Below, one piece after another: positions 37,517 to 47,179 of a stretch of DNA of 64,000 bases. The stretch's first letter is position 1, and the number at the start of each line of letters is the position of its first letter. The DNA is from GCA-2746605 sp963704835 (GTDB lineage: Bacteria > Bacteroidota > Ignavibacteria > Ignavibacteriales > Melioribacteraceae), in NCBI GenBank assembly GCA_963704835.1, contig CAVPHW010000005.1, positions 62,001 through 126,000 of the forward strand, written 5' to 3'. Below the pieces are notes generated by a model, which did not search any database, was not told where the DNA came from, and saw nothing but the letters and a program-made list of their open reading frames with translations. Made by a program: the position numbers and the translations under genes.

Positions 37517-38496
37517 TAATTTCTCTCTTTATTTACTGATTTAATTATTGTATCTACCATTTTATTATAATCCCAACCATATTGCTGAGAGGCAGCAAAG
37601 AAGCCGCTATCCGGTGCAATACCGGGATTTGCATTTATCTCAAGTACATAAATATTGTTATTTTCGTCTACTCTAAAATCAACTCTAGCATACCCACTTA
37701 AATGAAATTTTTCCCAACATTTAATTGTTACTTTTTCTAACTCTTTCAATAATTGTTTGTCACTTTCTTCAAAATCAAAATGCCGGACTGTATGAGAATA
37801 TTCAAATGAACTTTCGTCCCACTTAGCATCATAACTAACAATTTTTGCTTTCCCTTCCGGATAATCTTCAAATCTTATTTCTGCGATTGGTAAAACTTTT
37901 ACACCTTGTTCAGTATCTAAAATTGAAATATTAAATTCTCTTCCATCAATATATTCCTCAATAAAACATTCTCCATATTTATTTACACGCTTAGCAAACT
38001 CATTTTGCAGTTTTTCAGAATCATATACAATTGATGAATCATCAAGTCCAACAGACGCGTCTTCATATATTGGTTTGATTATACATGGAACGGAAAAATT
38101 TATTTCTGAAGAAAGATTTTTCTCAACAATCCACTTTGGAGTTGGGATATTAAAATTTTCTAATAATCGCTTTGTAAAAACCTTGTCTGTAGTTGTAAAG
38201 AGTGCTTCTGCACTTGCACCGGTTGAAGGTATATTTAACTTTTCCAGCATAACTGGTATAAAATGCAAATACATTTCAACGCCATTAATTGACTCAACAA
38301 GGTTAAAAACTAAGTCTGGATTGATTTCTTTTATTTCTCGATCGAACATCTCTAAATTGAGTGAAACTCCAAGTGAAGATGCAGTATGACCTAAACTTTC
38401 TATTGATTTTAGAACTGCTTCAACTTGAACGAGGACATCTAAATCATCTAATCTTTGTTGACTTGCGGGAAGATTGTAAACAATTAAAATTTTCAT
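37516..38496 (-). CDS. ATP-grasp ligase, D-Ala-D-Ala ligase-like (second copy)
   Basis: A 326-aa ATP-grasp enzyme. The N-terminal part (NPDLVFNLVESINGVEMYLH) and core (PCIIKPIYEDASVGLDDSSI, CFIEEYIDGREFNISILD, GYARVDFRVDENNNIYVLEI, then NANPGIAP) place it near D-alanine-D-alanine ligase. The real ddl is expected with mur genes, not here. It probably joins a carboxylate to an amine with ATP in a small-molecule or peptide pathway. It shares about 30% visible similarity by eye with the next gene (38528-39514), a likely old duplication. Confidence 0.88.
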   Translation of the reverse strand: MKILIVYNLPASQQRLDDLDVLVQVEAVLKSIESLGHTASSLGVSLNLEMFDREIKEINPDLVFNLVESINGVEMYLHFIPVMLEKLNIPSTGASAEALFTTTDKVFTKRLLENFNIPTPKWIVEKNLSSEINFSVPCIIKPIYEDASVGLDDSSIVYDSEKLQNEFAKRVNKYGECFIEEYIDGREFNISILDTEQGVKVLPIAEIRFEDYPEGKAKIVSYDAKWDESSFEYSHTVRHFDFEESDKQLLKELEKVTIKCWEKFHLSGYARVDFRVDENNNIYVLEINANPGIAPDSGFFAASQQYGWDYNKMVDTIIKSVNKERN

Positions 38497-38527
38497 TTAC
38501 TAAGTTAGTGAGATATTAAACAGAGAA

Positions 38528-39514
38528 TCAACGTGCAATAATATTTATTCTTTCGGAAGCGCTTTCAATAATCCAACTGAATAAAGTTTTGTAAGAAATA
38601 TTATTTAATGTGCAAATTATTGGCAAATCAGAATTTGTTGGATGAATTCCAGCTAAAGGATTAAGTTCAATAATATTAGGAATTCCATTTCTATCAACAC
38701 GAACATCTACACGTCCACCATCTCTACAGCCCAAACCTTTCCAAGCAGCCAATACAAATTCTTCCGCTTTTTTTACAACTTCATCATTTACTAATTTGTA
38801 ATCAACCTTTCCAACCCAATTTTCCTTATTTTCATAAGAATAAATATCTTGTTCAGCACCTTTAAGTAAAAGAACTTCCATAGCACCAACAGTTCTAGAT
38901 TTGCTACCAGTTCCAACAACACCAATTGTAAATTCTCTTCCAGGCAAAAATTCTTCAACCAAAACTGGTTGGTTAAACTTTACTAATAAATCAGAACAAA
39001 CTTTTTCTAATTGTTCTTTGCTCGTTATTTTTGAATTTGCATGGATACCTTTGCCAGTACCTTCCGCAATTGGTTTTGCAAACAAAGGGTATTCAAGATC
39101 TACTTTTTCAAAATCTTCGATTGATTTTACTTCGTAAAAATTTGGAGTAGGGATTCCTAAATCTCTGAGAACTCTTTTGGTCATACCTTTATGCAGAGAC
39201 AAAGAAAGTACAAGTGGATCAGAAAAAGTATAAGGTATATTATAAGCATCAAGAAGGGCAGGCACTTGCGCCTCCCTTCCGATACCTCTTAATCCTTCAG
39301 CTATATTGAAAACTAAATCCCAAGTAGAACCGTTGGCTAATTTCTGTGTTAAATCCCAAATATTACCAATTCGTTCTGTTGAATGACCTAATTCTATTAG
39401 GGTTTCCTCAATTGCAACAATGGTACTATCTTTATCAAACTCGGCAGTTTCCTCTTCACTAAAACCAAGATCTAAATATTGATCACGAAGATCAAAAGTG
39501 ATTCCTATTTTCAT
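38528..39514 (-). CDS. ATP-grasp ligase, D-Ala-D-Ala ligase-like (first copy)
   Basis: A 328-aa ATP-grasp enzyme with the pattern NIAEGLRGIGREAQVPALLD, FAKPIAEGTGKGIHANSKI, LVEEFLPGREFTIGVVG, GGRVDVRVDRNGIPNIIEL and NPLAGIHPTNSDLP. These are the ATP- and Mg-binding blocks of the D-Ala-D-Ala ligase-like group. It lies 48 nt behind kamA and 31 nt ahead of its paralogue. Two ligases in a row suggest two successive amide bonds in one product. Confidence 0.88.
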   Translation of the reverse strand: MKIGITFDLRDQYLDLGFSEEETAEFDKDSTIVAIEETLIELGHSTERIGNIWDLTQKLANGSTWDLVFNIAEGLRGIGREAQVPALLDAYNIPYTFSDPLVLSLSLHKGMTKRVLRDLGIPTPNFYEVKSIEDFEKVDLEYPLFAKPIAEGTGKGIHANSKITSKEQLEKVCSDLLVKFNQPVLVEEFLPGREFTIGVVGTGSKSRTVGAMEVLLLKGAEQDIYSYENKENWVGKVDYKLVNDEVVKKAEEFVLAAWKGLGCRDGGRVDVRVDRNGIPNIIELNPLAGIHPTNSDLPIICTLNNISYKTLFSWIIESASERINIIAR

Positions 39515-39562
39515 ATCATGCTAAATTCCGAATAATCCTAAAATTTCAGTATTCGAATCTAC

Positions 39563-40909
39563 TTAATCTCCATCATAATATTTGAAAATTTCACCTTCGA
39601 AGTTTTTAAGTATAGCATAATCTCCTTCTCTGCCTTGGTAATATTCAGGCAAAAGTGGAATTTTACCACCACCACCAGGAGCATCGATAATATAACTTGG
39701 AACTGCATAACCTGTTGTATGTCCTCTTAGCCCTGCAATAATTTCTAGACCTTTTGAAATAGGAGTTCTAAAATGAGCTGTACCTGCTACTGGATCGCAT
39801 TGATATAAATAATAAGGTTTAACACGGTTTTTTAATAAACCATGGAAAAGTGGTTTCAATGTATCAACCGAATCATTAACACCCTTTAAGAGAACTGTTT
39901 GGCTACCGAGCGGTATGCCAGCATCAGCTAATCTTGCACATGCTTCTTGTACTTCCGGAGTTAGTTCATCTGGATGTGTGAAATGCAGACTTAACCAAAG
40001 CGGATGATATTTTTTCAGAATCTTTGTCAATGCTGGAGTAATTCGTTGTGGGAGAACAACTGGAACTTTTGTACCCATTCGAACAAATTCAACATGTGGT
40101 ATTTTTCTTAAGTTAGATAACAGCCATTCAATTTTTTCATCCGATAAAGTTAACGGATCACCACCGGAGATTAAAACATCTCTAATTTCTGGATGTTCTT
40201 TTATATAGTCAATGGAATTTTGCCATTGTGTAAAATCGCTTTTATATTCACCGCCAGTTGTTCCAACCATTCTTGAACGAGTACAATAACGGCAATAAAC
40301 TGAGCAGAATCCTGTTGCTAAAAACAAAACTCTGTCCGGATATCTATGAACAATTCCTTTAACAGGAGAATCGCCTTCTTCATTCAGAGGATCTTCTGCT
40401 TCACCTGGTGAGAGTAAAGCTTCTTCTTTAACCATTATCACTGTTCTTCTTAATGGTTGGTTCTCGTCTAAACCATCAATTAAACTTGCATAATAAGGTG
40501 TAATTGCAAAAGGTAACGGTCCTTTATGAGCAAGAATTCCTGCTTTTTCGTTTTCAGAAAGAGTAACAAATCTTTCTATATTTTCTATAGTTCTAATTCT
40601 ATTGCTTACCTGCCAATGCCAATCATTCCACTGATCGTTTGTAATTAATGGATAATACTTACTACGGAATGCTTGACTTTTTTCACTTATAGGAAACAGT
40701 AATTTATTTACAACATTTAATGTTGTGTTTTCCCTAATGATTGATTTGCTTTGCTTTGATTTATGATTGAGCTTATTCGATAGAGATCTAAATTGAGCTG
40801 ATGGGTTTAGAAATTGTGGATTGAATTTTGAAATTTCCGGTGAATATTTGAGATTGAACGAACCACTGGGAGGTTCTTCTTTCTCCCCAAAGAGTTGTAA
40901 TTCTTCCAT
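39563..40909 (-). CDS. kamA: KamA family radical SAM aminomutase (lysine 2,3-aminomutase-like)
   Basis: A 448-aa radical SAM, PLP-dependent aminomutase. The 4Fe-4S cluster cysteines are C203, C207 and C210 in GFCSVYCRYCTRSR. The GGDPLTLSDEKIEWLL motif follows. LYQCDPVAGTAHFRTP and IIDAPGGGGKIPLLPEYY carry the two Asp that hold the substrate side-chain amine in lysine 2,3-aminomutase; glutamate 2,3-aminomutases have different residues there. Lysine to beta-lysine is therefore the likely reaction. It heads a five-gene operon and is divergent from lexA. Confidence 0.92.
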   Translation of the reverse strand: MEELQLFGEKEEPPSGSFNLKYSPEISKFNPQFLNPSAQFRSLSNKLNHKSKQSKSIIRENTTLNVVNKLLFPISEKSQAFRSKYYPLITNDQWNDWHWQVSNRIRTIENIERFVTLSENEKAGILAHKGPLPFAITPYYASLIDGLDENQPLRRTVIMVKEEALLSPGEAEDPLNEEGDSPVKGIVHRYPDRVLFLATGFCSVYCRYCTRSRMVGTTGGEYKSDFTQWQNSIDYIKEHPEIRDVLISGGDPLTLSDEKIEWLLSNLRKIPHVEFVRMGTKVPVVLPQRITPALTKILKKYHPLWLSLHFTHPDELTPEVQEACARLADAGIPLGSQTVLLKGVNDSVDTLKPLFHGLLKNRVKPYYLYQCDPVAGTAHFRTPISKGLEIIAGLRGHTTGYAVPSYIIDAPGGGGKIPLLPEYYQGREGDYAILKNFEGEIFKYYDGD

Positions 40910-41076
40910 TTGTAATAGTTTCCCTTCCTGAGAAGTTTGTTGTTAAAAAAGTGTTATTTGTAAAATTATAAAACATTTTCAATTTTTAAATAATTTAAAA
41001 AAATGTATGGCGATACTAAACATAAAAAAAATGATTTTGTCAACATATTTTTTTAAAATCTAGCAATTTTTTTTAC

Positions 41077-41106
41077 TTGACAAAGTGTTCATATGTTCAC
41101 TATGTT
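41077..41106 (+). promoter_or_regulatory. lexA promoter
   Basis: TTGACA at 41077-41082, an 18-bp spacer, then TATGTT at 41101-41106. The -10 element lies inside the inverted repeat described at 41095-41116. Confidence 0.55.
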
Positions 41107-41116
41107 TGTAGTGAAC
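41095..41116. promoter_or_regulatory. Candidate LexA operator
   Basis: Perfect dyad GTTCACTA-N6-TAGTGAAC covering the -10 box of the lexA promoter. The arms contain GTTC/GAAC half sites. A half-site-like GTTC also occurs at 41087-41090. Autorepression by LexA is the natural reading. Confidence 0.65.
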
Positions 41117-41137
41117 AAAATAACACTAGGGGCTAAG

Positions 41138-41765
41138 TTGACAGATAGACAAGAAGAAATATTAAAATTCATTAAAGAGTTTATTGATCTTAATGGTTTT
41201 CCTCCATCTTACAGAGAAATTGGAAACAACTTTAATATTAGCAGTACATTTGGTGTTAAACGTCATTTAGATGCTCTTATAAAAAAGGGGTATTTGAATA
41301 TTGATAACAATTCAAATAGATCTATCACTTTAACAAAACAGTCAGAAACTACTTTTTAATGAGTTTAGAGAAAACAATACTATTGAAATTCCTATACTTG
41401 GTAGAGTTGCTGCTGGTTATCCGGTTTTTTCTGAGCAAAATATTGAGGGAACTTTGTTGATTGATGTTAGTCTAATTAAGAAAGGTTCTAAATATTTTGG
41501 ACTAAAGGTACGCGGAGATAGCATGATTGATGACGGCATTTTTGAAGGTGATACTGTTATTGTTAGAAACCAAAGTGAAGCACTTAATAATGAAATTATT
41601 ATTGCAATGATTGATAATGATACTACTGTTAAAAGATTTCAAAGAAACAAAAACAAAATTGAATTAATTCCTGCAAATAAAGATTATCAACCAATATTGG
41701 TTACCTCCGAAAAAGACTTTTCAATTTTGGGTAAAGTAGTTGGTGTATTTAGAACTTATAATTAG
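41138..41765 (+). CDS. lexA: LexA repressor, frameshifted
   Basis: SOS repressor and self-cleaving serine peptidase (~208 aa repaired). The N-terminal winged helix-turn-helix reads TDRQEEILKFIKEFIDLNGF then PPSYREIGNNFNISS. After a frame change in the T-run at 41353-41357 come IPILGRVAAGYPVF (Ala-Gly cleavage site), LKVRGDSMIDDGIFEGD (catalytic Ser) and NDTTVKRFQ (catalytic Lys). The frame is open from 41093, but that region holds the promoter and operator. I therefore place the start at the TTG at 41138, behind TAGGGG. All catalytic elements survive, so the frameshift is probably a sequence error. Confidence 0.85.
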
Positions 41766-41775
41766 TGAGAAAAAC

Positions 41776-42017
41776 ATGAAATCAGAAATTTTTAATATGG
41801 CAATTAAGGGACAGAAAAAAATTAAAATTTTTATACCAGTTAAACCAGATAGAATTAGAACCGTATTACTTATCTATAAATAGAGCATGGTAGAAAAGTT
41901 ATTTATGGTAGAGTAAATTCTTCCAGCGAAGTAAAGATGTTTGAGTTTAATAAAATTTTCAATATTAAAGTTTTGGCAAATTCTAAATTTTCACCAATAA
42001 TACCAATATTAAATTAG
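41776..42017 (+). CDS. Small WYL-like domain protein, frameshifted
   Basis: About 80 aa if two frame changes (near 41835 and 41890) are repaired. It starts MKSEIFNMAIKGQKKIK and continues YQLNQIELEPYYLSINR, GRKVIYGRVNSSSEVKMFEF and NKIFNIKVLANSKFSP. The spacing of the hydrophobic and basic positions resembles a lone WYL domain, a ligand- or nucleic-acid-sensing module of transcription regulators. It starts 10 nt behind lexA, so it may belong to the same transcript. Assignment is by pattern only. Confidence 0.4.
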
Positions 42018-42019
42018 AT

Positions 42020-42426
42020 ATGAAAATGAAAGAGAGCATTCGACAAAGAAAAGTTGATGATCTTGTAAGTCACTTTTGGCGAAACGGGTACTTAACATTT
42101 AAGAAGAAAGTATGGAACATATTTACCCGAACCCTCAAATGTTGGAAATTATGAGGTTGATGCAATTGGTAAACTTAAAAAGAAAATATGCAATTGGTGT
42201 TACATTAACTGAAGAAGAATTGAATGATCCAAAAGTTTATTCAAAATTGGAATATTTAGCAACTCGTCATACTAAATATTCAGGTGGAAGAGTTACTTTA
42301 TTTTTGGGCGTTCCAAAAGAACTTTTTAATAAAGTAAAAATCTGTCTTAAAAATCTTACATTAGAAGCTCAAAAAAATATTAAGGTTGTTGCAATTGGTG
42401 ATGAGAACAAACTTATTACTCATTGA
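42020..42426 (+). CDS. Small protein downstream of lexA, possibly nuclease-like, frameshifted
   Basis: About 135 aa. It starts MKMKESIRQRKVDDLVSHFW then RNGYLTFKKK and, after a frame change near 42105, reads YLPEPSNVGNYEVDAIGKLK then KKYAIGVTLTEEEL. The clean C-terminus has TKYSGGRVTLFLGVPKELF. The EVDAIGKxKKKYAIGV segment is reminiscent of the E-D-xK core of PD-(D/E)XK nucleases, and the N-terminal helix fits that fold, but the match is weak. It begins 2 nt after the preceding stop, so the three genes from lexA form an apparent operon. Confidence 0.45.
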
Positions 42427-42654
42427 TTTACAATCTTAACTCGCTTGGCTATATACTTTCAAATAGCTAAATCCCAAATAATTCTACCGCCCAAAGTTTT
42501 CCATTTCAAAAAGAATTACAATTTTTTGAGAACTTATTTTTTTTCTTGTTGTACAATTCATTAGAAATAATAGATGGCTCTTAAAGAACCTTGACATTTA
42601 GATTTGGGTCGGTTATTTTGCTAATCTTGATTTAAAACCAGTTGAGAGTTTCTG

Positions 42655-43476
42655 TTGGCAAAAACATTAAGTGCAGAAGACTTAGCTCAAATTGAAAAGT
42701 TAAAAAGAATGGAAATATTCCCCAGCATATTGCTATTATTATGGATGGCAATGGAAGATGGGCTGAAAAAAAACGATTACCAAGAGCTGCTGGCCATAGA
42801 AAAGGTGTTGAAACAGTAAGAGCTATGGTCCAAGCATGTATTAGTCTTGGCATCAAATATTTAACTCTTTATACATTTTCAACTGAAAACTGGAAAAGAC
42901 CGCAAGAAGAAATTTCAATGCTTATGCGGTTGATGGTTAGAAGTCTTAAGAATGAAACAGATGAACTAAATTCAAATAATGTTAGAATTACAACCATTGG
43001 AGATTTTAGCAGTCTTCCAAACATTGTTCAAAAGGAATTAGTTCAGGCTAAGGAAAAAACGAAGTTAAACGAGAAATTAAATTTAAACTTAGCATTAAGT
43101 TACAGTGGTCGTTGGGAAATTGTTGAAGCAGTAAAGAATATTGCAGATAAATATGCTCAAGGTCAAGATAAAAATTGCTGATATTACTGAAGAATTGATT
43201 TCCAAACATTTAACAACCAATAATATTCCTGATCCGGATTTAATGATTAGAAGTGGTGGTGAACATAGAATAAGTAATTTTTTAATCTGGCAAATTGCTT
43301 ATTCTGAACTTTACGTATCAAATATATTATGGCCGGACTTTAAAGCAAAGAATCTAATTGAAGCAATTATTGATTATCAACATAGAGAGAGAAGATTTGG
43401 ACTCATCAGTGAACAGGTTTCTGATACCCGCAAAAAAAAACAGACAACTAAAAGGCATTCCAATCAACCTGTTTAA
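42655..43476 (+). CDS. uppS: Isoprenyl (undecaprenyl) diphosphate synthase, frameshifted
   Basis: About 270 aa repaired. It makes the undecaprenyl carrier lipid for cell-wall and glycan synthesis. The start is taken at TTG 42655 (AKTLSAEDLAQIEKLK). The diagnostic blocks are HIAIIMDGNGRWAEKKRLPR, AGHRKGVETVRAMVQACISL, LYTFSTENWKRPQEE, PDPDLMIRSGGEHRISNFL and the C-terminal YQHRERRFG. The catalytic Asp of DGNGRW is present. Frame changes lie near 42710 and 43165. It directly precedes bamA. Confidence 0.9.
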
Positions 43477-45946
43477 ATTATTGCTTATTTTATTTTTGGC
43501 TTTTAATTCTACTTCATATTTCTCAGTTTAGTAAGGCAAACTATAAAATTTTAGGAATAACCGTTGATGGGAATGTAACGGCTGATGCAAATACCATTAT
43601 TGCCAATTCAGGATTAAAAGAAGGTGGCGAATTAGAAGTTCCTGGCGATGCAACTAATAATGCAATTAAGAGACTCTGGGGATTAGGCATATTTGAAGAT
43701 GTTCAAATATTAATTGATAAAAAAATTGATAACGGAATTTTTCTTTTGATAAAAGTAGTTGAATTCAAGAGAATGGAAAAAGCGGTTGTTAGAGGTAATG
43801 ATGAAATAGATGAGGAAGATATTCTTAAGGAAATTTCATTTATAAGTGGACAAACGTTAAAGCCTCAAGAAATTAAAAGAATCATTGGTAGTGTAGAAGC
43901 ACTTTACATTGATGATGGTTTTTTAAATGCAAAAATTACTCCGATAAAATTTGCCTTTGCAAGTGCAGATACTTCTGATGATGAAATTACCGTTACTTGG
44001 CAGAATACAAAAGACTCTAGCGATGAAGAAGAAACAATTTATGATTTTAATCCAGATATTCGATCAAATATAATTGATAGAATTAAAGAACGATTGCTTT
44101 TGGTATCTAGAGATTGATGAAGGTGAAGAAGTTGTCGTAAGAAGTATTAGATTTAATGGGAATAGTGCTTTTGAAGATGATGACCTTAGTTCAGAATTTG
44201 ATGAGACAGTACAAGATGCCTGGTGGAGATTTTGGAGTTCTGCTAATTTAAAAAAGAAGATTTTACTGAAGACAAAAAATTGCTTAAAACGTTTTATCAA
44301 AAAAATGGCTATCGAGATTTTGAAGTCTTATCTGACTCAATAACATTATCAGAAGATAAATCATTAATGGATATAACCCTAAATTTATATGAAGGTCCGC
44401 AATACAAAATTAGAAATATAAATTGGGTTGGCAATACAGTCTATCCTGATCCTGTTCTTACAGAGCGCTTAGGCTTTAAAAAAGGTGATATTTATAATTA
44501 TGAGCTTTTCAATCAAAATCTTTCAGGCAACCAAGCGCAAAATGATGTTGCCTCTCTTTATTTGGATAATGGATATTTAACATTACAGACAGGAAGCTAC
44601 TGAAAATAAAGTTGGTAAAGATTCAATTGACGTTTCAATTAAGATAACCGAAAATAGTCAGTTTAGAATTGGGAAAGTTGAAATAACCGGAAATGATAGA
44701 ACAAAGGATAAAGTTGTTAGAAGAGAACTTTATACAATTCCTGAAGATTATTTTAGAAGAAGTAATATATTTCAGAAGTATTCAGCAGCTTAGCAAATCT
44801 ACAATATTTTAATGTGGAAAAATTATATTCAAAGGGTGTTGATTATAGACCTGCAAATGATAGTATTGTTAATTTAATTTACAATGTTGAAGAAAAGTCA
44901 AGTGATTTTATAAATGCATCTGTCGGTTATAGTGGCTCTTACGGTTTCAGTGGAGCTATTGGAGTTACATTAAGTAACTTTTCAATAACTGAACCTTTTC
45001 AACTTGGTGGTGGTCAAATAGTAAGTTTTAACTGGCAGTTCGGAGTTGGAAACTTTTACAGAACTTTTAGTTTAGGTTTCACCGAACCTTGGTTTATGGA
45101 TACACCAACTTCTCTTGGGTTTGATTTGTTTGATACAAGACAGCAATACGTTTATTATCTCAGACAGAGTGGTATTTCACTTCGAGCTGGAAGAAGACTT
45201 ACTTGGCCGGATGACCGATTTTATGTACAAGGACTTTTCAGATTCCAATATAATGATGTTATTGATGGAAGAAATACTTATGCTGAAGGTATTTCTCGAC
45301 AATTTACAGTTGGACTAACTATTAAATAGAAATGATATTGATAATCCAATATTTCCTTCTACGGGTTCTAAAATATTGTTAAATGGTGAACTTTCTGGTG
45401 GACCAATAATTCCTGGCGATGTTGATTACTATAAAATTGAATTTAAAGCTGATTGGTACAGAAGATTATTTAATTCCAATCGACTTAACTTTTTATTCAG
45501 CGGTTGATTTAGGTTATATACATGAATTGGTTAAAGGAACAACTATTCAGCCATTTGAATTTTTCTATATGGGTGGCAATGGTTTAGTTATTGCAACGAC
45601 TCCCTTAAGAGGTTATGCTGATAGATCAGTGGGTCCACAAAATGCAAATGGATTAACAATTGGTGGTAGAGTAAAAGCGAGATATACTGCTGAAATTAGA
45701 GCTGCTCTTACTTTAGAACCAATGCCAATCTACTTTTTAGTTTTCGCAGAAGCAGGTAATACTTTTGAAAATCTTCCAACCGCAGATTTATTTGACTTAA
45801 GAAAATCAGCTGGTGTTGGTGCAAGAATTTTAATCAATCCAATAGGCTTAATAGGCTTTGATTATGGATATGGTTTTGATAGAAGAGCCGTAGATGGAGA
45901 GGATCCTTCATGGGAATTTCATTTCCAATTTGGTAAAGGCTTTTAA
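43469..45946 (+). CDS. bamA: Outer-membrane protein assembly factor BamA, frameshifted
   Basis: About 820 aa repaired. BamA folds and inserts outer-membrane barrels. A signal-like stretch (LFKLLLILFLAFNSTSYFS) overlaps the end of uppS; no ATG is seen, so the start is uncertain. POTRA domains follow (NYKILGITVDGNVTADANTI, EKAVVRGNDEIDEEDILKEI, VRSIRFNGNSAFEDDDLSSE, YKIRNINWVGNTVYPDPVL, FRIGKVEITGNDRTKDKVV). The barrel contains NFYRTFSLGFTEPWFMDTP and ends FGFDY-like, with a terminal Phe. At least six frame changes lie near 43540, 44105, 44265, 44600, 44785 and 45330-45455. An intact bamA is essential, so these are most likely sequence errors. Confidence 0.85.
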
Positions 45947-45975
45947 TTTATATAATAACAAAAAACGAGGTTAAA

Positions 45976-46498
45976 TTGAGAAACATACTTTTTTTACTGA
46001 TAGCTGTATTTGCTGGAGTCCACATTGTTCGGTCAAGGGGCACAAAAAATTGGCTGGGTTAATTCAGAGACTATACTTTTGCAATTTCCACCTGCAATTA
46101 AAGCACAAAGTGATTTAGATGCTTTAACTTCTAAATGGAGTAAAAGTATTGATAGCATGACAACAAGTTTACAAAACTCTTATACAGAAGCTCAGAAACA
46201 ATTTACAAATATGACACCTGAAAAACAAAGAGAAGTTCAACAAGATTTGGTTAAGAAAGAGCAATCCATTCAACAATTTAGACAGCAAAAATTTGCTCAA
46301 CCTAATGGCGAACTTTTCTTGAAACAAGATGAACTTTTAAGACCAATTAAAGCACAAATTCTTGACGCTATTGACAAAGTACGTGAAAAAGAGGGAATGA
46401 CATTTGTATTTGATAAAACAGGTGATGTTATCTTATTGTTTGCAGATCCCAGCTTATGATTTAACAAATGCGGTTTTAGATAAACTTAAAAGAGGTTA
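45976..46498 (+). CDS. OmpH/Skp family periplasmic chaperone (first copy), frameshifted
   Basis: About 173 aa repaired. Start TTG 45976 behind GAGG: RNILFLLIAVFAG, then after a frame change near 46020 GQGAQKIGWVNSETILLQFP, the OmpH/Skp N-terminal strand. A long charged helical coiled coil follows (LTSKWSKSIDSMTTSLQNSY, QREVQQDLVKKEQSIQQFRQ) and the C-terminal strand GMTFVFDKTGDVILLFA, with a last frame change near 46455. Skp holds unfolded outer-membrane proteins for BamA. Immediate linkage to bamA supports this. Confidence 0.85.
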
Positions 46499-46605
46499 AA
46501 ACCTTTTTAAATATTAACTAGAGGTTTAAGCTTTGTTTAATTATTTATTAGCAAGTTTCAAACCTCTATGTTATTTTAAAGTAGTTATTTTAGGAGATAT
46601 TATCT

Positions 46606-47119
46606 ATGAAACAGCGAATATTTTTATTTGCACTAATATTTTCTTTAAGCAGTATTAACATTCTTGCTCAATTAAAAATTGGCTATGTTGATTCGGAAGC
46701 TGTAATGAAACAATTACCAGATGCAATTGATGCTCAGAAAAAAATTGATACTCAAATTGACGAATGGCAAAAAGAACTTGAAGATCAGTAAAAAAGTCTG
46801 GAAAGATAAGTATGATGATTATGAAAGACGAAAACTTATAATGGGTAATCAGAAGAGAGCCGAGTTTGAAAAAGAACTTGTCACTCTTGAAGAAAAAGTA
46901 GAATCTTTTAGACAAAGTAAGTTTGGTGTTAATGGTGAGTTATATAAAAAACAAGAAGAACTAATGCAGCCAATTCAAAATAAAGTTTTTGCTACAATTG
47001 AAGAAGTTGCAGTTGAGAAATCTTTGGATTTCGTTTTTGATAGAAGTGGTGATTTGATTTTCCTTTATGCAAAAGAAGAATACGATATTACACCAAGTGT
47101 TCTAAGTAAATTGCAATAA
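46606..47119 (+). CDS. OmpH/Skp family periplasmic chaperone (second copy), frameshifted
   Basis: About 170 aa repaired. A signal peptide (MKQRIFLFALIFSLSSINILAQ) leads to LKIGYVDSEAVMKQLPDAID, the strand that opens Skp proteins, then a coiled coil (KKIDTQIDEWQKELEDQ; frame change near 46790; KRAEFEKELVTLEEKVESFR) and SLDFVFDRSGDLIFLYAKEE. It is a tandem paralogue of the gene just upstream. Two skp-like genes behind bamA are common in Bacteroidota and relatives. Confidence 0.87.
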
Positions 47120-47179
47120 TTTTTAAAAATATTACTAAATTAAGAATCTAAATGTAAACTTATTCTAATAAACAATAAT

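Noticed and set aside
37516..39514. One of the two ATP-grasp genes as the cell-wall D-Ala-D-Ala ligase (ddl)
   Set aside because: Neither lies with mur genes. Both belong to a tight operon with an aminomutase and deacetylase, so naming either ddl is not justified.
46655..46915. Minus-strand open frame opposite the second skp gene
   Set aside because: Antisense of a Lys/Glu-rich coiled coil; the Phe/Leu-rich product is an artefact of that composition.
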